This document shows positions 5,119 to 7,455 of a stretch of 7,455 nucleotides of DNA, one piece after another. The stretch comes from JACPAB01 sp964366725 (lineage in GTDB: Bacteria; Patescibacteriota; Minisyncoccia; 2-02-FULL-40-12; GWA2-44-9), in the NCBI GenBank assembly GCA_964366725.1, contig CAYIUL010000024.1, forward strand, positions 1 to 7,455, written 5' to 3'. The notes under the pieces are model-generated. The model did not search any database. It was not told where the DNA came from and saw only the letters and a list, made by a program, of their open reading frames with translations. A program made the translations under genes and the position numbers. Position 1 is the first letter of the stretch. Each line of letters opens with the position of its first letter.

Positions 5119-5478
5119 TTAAAATTTAATTCCGCCTTTTCTTAACCCGTCGGCAACAGCTTTGACTCTGCCGTGGAACTTGAATCCCCCTCTGTCGAAT
5201 ACCGCTTCGACAATCCCCGACTCTTTGGCTTTTTCGGCAAGCATTTCTCCTATTGCGGCGGCTTTAGCTGTTTTATTTCCCTTAATTTTACTTTTTGGGG
5301 ATGAGATCACCTTGCTGCTTAATATCGTTTTTCCCGTAGTATCGTCGATAAACTGGACAAAGATATGCTTATTGCTTTTGAACACGGCGATCCTCGGACG
5401 TTTGCTCGTGCCTTTGATCACCGCCCTGACCCTTTTATGACGCGCTATCCTGTGTTTTCTTTTTGATCTAATGTTCAT
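5119..5478 (-). CDS. rplR: Large-subunit ribosomal protein uL18
   Basis: uL18 binds 5S rRNA together with uL5 and helps attach it to the 50S central protuberance. The protein has 119 residues, a normal length. The N-terminus is very basic (MNIRSKRKHRIARHKRVR), followed by RPRIAVFKSNKHIFVQFID (27-45) and the conserved C-terminal block FDRGGFKFHGRVKAVADGLRKGG (94-116), which is diagnostic. The start lies 4 bases after the rplF stop codon, with no Shine-Dalgarno site, consistent with translational coupling. No unusual features were seen. Confidence 0.97.
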   Translation of the reverse strand: MNIRSKRKHRIARHKRVRAVIKGTSKRPRIAVFKSNKHIFVQFIDDTTGKTILSSKVISSPKSKIKGNKTAKAAAIGEMLAEKAKESGIVEAVFDRGGFKFHGRVKAVADGLRKGGIKF

Positions 5479-5482
5479 GTTT

Positions 5483-6025
5483 TTAACCGGCCGCCACGGC
5501 TTTTTTACCGGCTTTTCTTATTATAACTTCGCCTTTATATTTAATACCGCTTCCTTTATACGGCTCGGGCTTCCTGAACAATCTTATCTCGGCGGCGACC
5601 TTTCCGACCAATTCTTTGTCTATCCCCTGGACAGTGATGGAATTCTTTTCCACCTTAAATGTGATACCGTCAGGAGCAGTATAAGAAACCGGATGGGAGA
5701 ATCCCAGTCCCAATTCCAACCCATTACCCTTAACGACGGCTTTATAACCGACGCCTTGAAATTCAAGAACCTTTTCAAATCCTTCGGAAGTCCCCTTTAT
5801 CATGTTCCTTGCCATCGAACCGGCAAGGCCCCAGAGGGTTTTGCTTTCTCTGTTGATCAATGTTGGTTTTATAGTAAGCTGGGAGTTCTCTATCTTTACT
5901 TCCAAGCCGGCCGGAAGCTCTCTTTCCAGTTCTCCCTTCGGGCCTTTAACCAACATCAAAGAGCCGTCGATCTTCACGTCGACTCCGCTGGGTATCTGAA
6001 TCGATTTTTTTCCTATTTTGCTCAT
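5483..6025 (-). CDS. rplF: Large-subunit ribosomal protein uL6
   Basis: uL6 binds 23S rRNA near the factor-binding site, next to the sarcin-ricin loop. The protein has 180 residues, the usual length. It shows the N-terminal MSKIGKKSIQIPSGV start, the first domain with VKGPKGEL (26-33), then GVGYKAVVKG (91-100) and the second-domain signature PEPYKGSGIKYKGE (153-166), and ends in a basic tail. The gap after rpsH is 25 bases and A/T-rich just before the ATG. A GGAG is present about 19 bases upstream, too far to act as a normal Shine-Dalgarno site. Confidence 0.98.
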   Translation of the reverse strand: MSKIGKKSIQIPSGVDVKIDGSLMLVKGPKGELERELPAGLEVKIENSQLTIKPTLINRESKTLWGLAGSMARNMIKGTSEGFEKVLEFQGVGYKAVVKGNGLELGLGFSHPVSYTAPDGITFKVEKNSITVQGIDKELVGKVAAEIRLFRKPEPYKGSGIKYKGEVIIRKAGKKAVAAG

Positions 6026-6050
6026 ATTTTTTATTTAGCTGGAGCTCCGC

Positions 6051-6470
6051 TCACCAAACTTCGAAAAGGATCTCTCCGCCAAGGTTCTTTTTTCTGGCTT
6101 CTTTCGAATCCATTATTCCTTTCGGTGTGGAAATAACAGCCAAGCCATGACCGGAACGCACCAGTTTTATCTCTTTGGCCTTGATATACATTCTTCTTGA
6201 AGGCCGGCTGATCAATTTAAGCCCGCTCAAAGCGCCCTCGTTATCTTGATATTTCAAAGTCAAATACAGATATTCATGTTCGGTCTTCTCGCCTTTCCCT
6301 GGCCGGACAGGCCTGTTTTTTCTTTCGACATCGGCAAGATAACCCGCGGCCTTGAGTATTTCGGCAATCCTGAACTTCACCTTCGAGAAAGGCAAGGCAA
6401 CCTCTTCACGCCCAACCGCTTGGGCGTTCCTGATCTGTGTCAACATGTCTGAAATTGGATCTGTTACCAT
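6051..6470 (-). CDS. rpsH: Small-subunit ribosomal protein uS8
   Basis: uS8 binds the central domain of 16S rRNA early in 30S assembly; in E. coli it also represses the spc operon by binding its mRNA. The protein has 139 residues, slightly longer than the roughly 130 usual, because of a basic insertion around residues 51-66 (KNRPVRPGKGEKTEHE). The start MVTDPISDMLTQIRNA and the C-terminal STPKGIMDSKEARKKNLGGEI block (114-134) are typical. It overlaps the end of rpsN by 7 bases (ATGGTAA), suggesting translational coupling. Whether it regulates this operon is unknown; I did not find an obvious target hairpin in the visible part. Confidence 0.98.
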   Translation of the reverse strand: MVTDPISDMLTQIRNAQAVGREEVALPFSKVKFRIAEILKAAGYLADVERKNRPVRPGKGEKTEHEYLYLTLKYQDNEGALSGLKLISRPSRRMYIKAKEIKLVRSGHGLAVISTPKGIMDSKEARKKNLGGEILFEVW

Positions 6471-6649
6471 GACGATTTTTTTATTCCCGGCAAAAGGCCT
6501 TTGCTGGCCAATTCTCGGAAATCAATCCTGCACAAGCCAAATCTCCTCATGTAAGACGCCTTCCTTCCACACATAAAACATCGGCGCACCGCTCGTGTGG
6601 AAAACTTTGGCTTCTTCGTTGATCTTGCGATTGTTGATTTCTTTGCCAT
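6464..6649 (-). CDS. rpsN: Small-subunit ribosomal protein uS14, type Z, with one zinc ligand changed
   Basis: uS14 sits in the head of the 30S subunit. The 61-residue length and the sequence (MAKKSTIARSTKKPKFSTR..., ending LPGIKKSSW) place it in the short zinc-ribbon type. That type has two CxxC pairs; here the first is complete (Cys24 and Cys27) but the second reads CRID, Cys40 and Asp43. The codon is GAT (6523-6521), two base changes from a Cys codon, so a single sequencing error would not explain it. Asp can bind zinc, so the site may still work. The gene begins 12 bases after rplE without a Shine-Dalgarno site. Confidence 0.97.
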   Translation of the reverse strand: MAKKSTIARSTKKPKFSTRAVRRCFMCGRKASYMRRFGLCRIDFRELASKGLLPGIKKSSW

Positions 6650-6661
6650 TTTATTGAAATA

Positions 6662-7207
6662 TTATTGTTTTATCGGGAAGCCCATTAATTTTAACAGCCG
6701 AGCTCCCTTTGCCGTGCTTTTGGCTCTGGTTACGACCGTTACCTCAAGCGGAAAAATATCTTTCAAATTTTCATAATTCAGCTCGGGAAATATGCTTGAT
6801 TCTTTGATGCCGATATTCAAATTGCCCATGCGATCAAAGTTCTTTGCTTCGATCCCCCTAAAATCTTTGGACCTTGGCAAAGCAATTGAGATCAAGCGAT
6901 CCATAAAATCGTACATCCTCTTTCCTCTCAAGGTAACGGATATTCCGACTTTCATTCCTTCCCGGCTCTTGAATCCGGAGATTGATTTCTTCGCTTTCCT
7001 GAAAACCGGCTTTTGTCCGGAAAGAACGGTAAGGTCCTTGGCTATTCTTTCGGTAGCCTTATCGTCCTTGGCGACCCTGCCGATGCCGATATTAACCACT
7101 ACTTTTTCCACCCTTGGAACCGCCATGACATTGGCGATATTAAACTCTTTCTGCATGGCAGGAATGACTTCTTTTCTGTATTTTTCCAATAATCTCGGCA
7201 CGGCCAT
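6662..7207 (-). CDS. rplE: Large-subunit ribosomal protein uL5
   Basis: uL5 binds 5S rRNA and contacts the 30S head and the P-site tRNA from the central protuberance. The protein has 181 residues, a normal length. Family motifs are the start LLEKYRKEVIPAMQKEFN, MAVPRVEKVVVNIGIG (28-43), the stretch GQKPVFRKAKKSISGFKSREG that is nearly invariant in bacteria, and the LRGKRMYDFMDRLISIALPR region. The C-terminus LLKLMGFPIKQ is standard. The ATG lies 3 bases after the rplX stop codon. No Shine-Dalgarno site is visible; the preceding bases are A/T-rich and happen to contain TATAAT. Confidence 0.98.
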   Translation of the reverse strand: MAVPRLLEKYRKEVIPAMQKEFNIANVMAVPRVEKVVVNIGIGRVAKDDKATERIAKDLTVLSGQKPVFRKAKKSISGFKSREGMKVGISVTLRGKRMYDFMDRLISIALPRSKDFRGIEAKNFDRMGNLNIGIKESSIFPELNYENLKDIFPLEVTVVTRAKSTAKGARLLKLMGFPIKQ

Positions 7208-7210
7208 ATA

Positions 7211-7455
7211 TTATACTTGGTTTTTACACTTTTTACAAATTCTGATCTTAGTTTCCCCTTCCATTTTATATCCGACCCGGGTCGGTTTTCCGCATGATTT
7301 GCAGACAAGGGCAACGCTTGCGGCGCTCGCCGACCTTTCTTTGGAAATTATCTGCCCCTTCTGGCCTTGCTTTCTGGCCCGAACGGCGCGCTTGAGCATG
7401 TTCAATCCTTCGACAATAACTCGGTTTTCTTCCGCGAAAACCTTGCTGACCTTTC
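7211..7455 (-). CDS. rplX: Large-subunit ribosomal protein uL24, 5' end cut by the window
   Basis: uL24 starts assembly of the 50S subunit by binding 23S rRNA. Only the last 80 residues are in the window. The frame stays open to the right edge (KVSKVFAEENRVIVEGLNML...), and this part follows the KOW motif, whose start is outside. VIVEGLNMLKRAVRARKQGQ and the C-terminal PTRVGYKMEGETKIRI are diagnostic. A TTG at 7405 could be mistaken for the start but is the internal Leu of VEGLN. The C-terminus has two CxxC pairs (VCKSC and ICKKC), probably a zinc ribbon, as found in many bacterial uL24 proteins. The true start lies beyond position 7455. Confidence 0.95.
   Translation of the reverse strand, partial: KVSKVFAEENRVIVEGLNMLKRAVRARKQGQKGQIISKERSASAASVALVCKSCGKPTRVGYKMEGETKIRICKKCKNQV

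Noticed and set aside
5471..6136. A 221-codon open frame on the plus strand opposite rplF and rpsH
   Set aside because: It is antisense to two certain ribosomal genes, has no recognisable motif, and its openness follows from the codon composition of the opposite strand.
7210..7215. TATAAT on the minus strand just before rplE
   Set aside because: It is only two bases from the ATG, so transcription would start inside the coding region, and no -35 stands out.
7403..7405. TTG as a start for a short uL24
   Set aside because: The frame continues to the right edge and encodes recognisable uL24 sequence upstream (VIVEGLN); the TTG is an internal leucine.
1..7455. CRISPR array, tRNA, rRNA, insertion sequence or phage genes
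   Set aside because: No spaced direct repeats, no cloverleaf-like sequence, no transposase or integrase motifs were seen in any part of the window.

Overview
The window is a compact, minus-strand run of the spc ribosomal-protein operon from a bacterium that is most likely a member of the Patescibacteria / Candidate Phyla Radiation, probably Parcubacteria-like. The support is: the rpmD (uL30) gene is missing between rpsE and rplO, an absence reported across that radiation; uL15 carries the RGGKRGTYSG-type N-terminus I associate with that group; and the last protein gene has the 'YGFEFKYPGDW' domain plus a 'CGGIAGIQCPAGYTC' tail, which I recall as common in small Patescibacterial secreted proteins. 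UGA acts as stop and no gene needs it as sense, so an SR1/Gracilibacteria code is not indicated. The lineage call is inference, because no 16S rRNA is present.

Reading in the direction of transcription (right to left): rplX (5' end cut by the window edge), rplE, rpsN (type Z), rpsH, rplF, rplR, rpsE (with a Gly/Arg-rich N-terminal extension), rplO, secY, a divergent adk-type nucleoside monophosphate kinase, and map. Gaps are 3-25 bases or small overlaps, except 60 bases between secY and adk. These genes make ribosomal proteins, the main membrane channel of the Sec translocon, a nucleotide kinase and the enzyme that removes initiator methionine. The usual continuation after map (infA, rpmJ, rpsM, rpsK, rpsD, rpoA, rplQ) is absent. 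Instead come a 76-residue two-helix membrane protein and a 243-residue membrane-anchored extracytoplasmic protein that may have its own promoter and a leaderless message.

The left 200 bases hold no ordinary gene but are rich in structure. On the minus strand, after the last stop codon, there is a 14-base-arm inverted repeat. It is followed by a good sigma70-type promoter, a possible 11-codon open frame, a 17-pair extended stem and a GC-rich hairpin with a T-run. The extended stem and the terminator hairpin share the same bases and cannot coexist, and the stop codon of the short frame lies in the stem. This is the layout of a transcription attenuator controlling a gene beyond the left edge. 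It is the most interesting candidate in the window and is unproven.

Most translation starts in the ribosomal operon lack a recognisable Shine-Dalgarno sequence and are preceded by A/T-rich bases, while the small membrane-protein gene has a clear GGAG.
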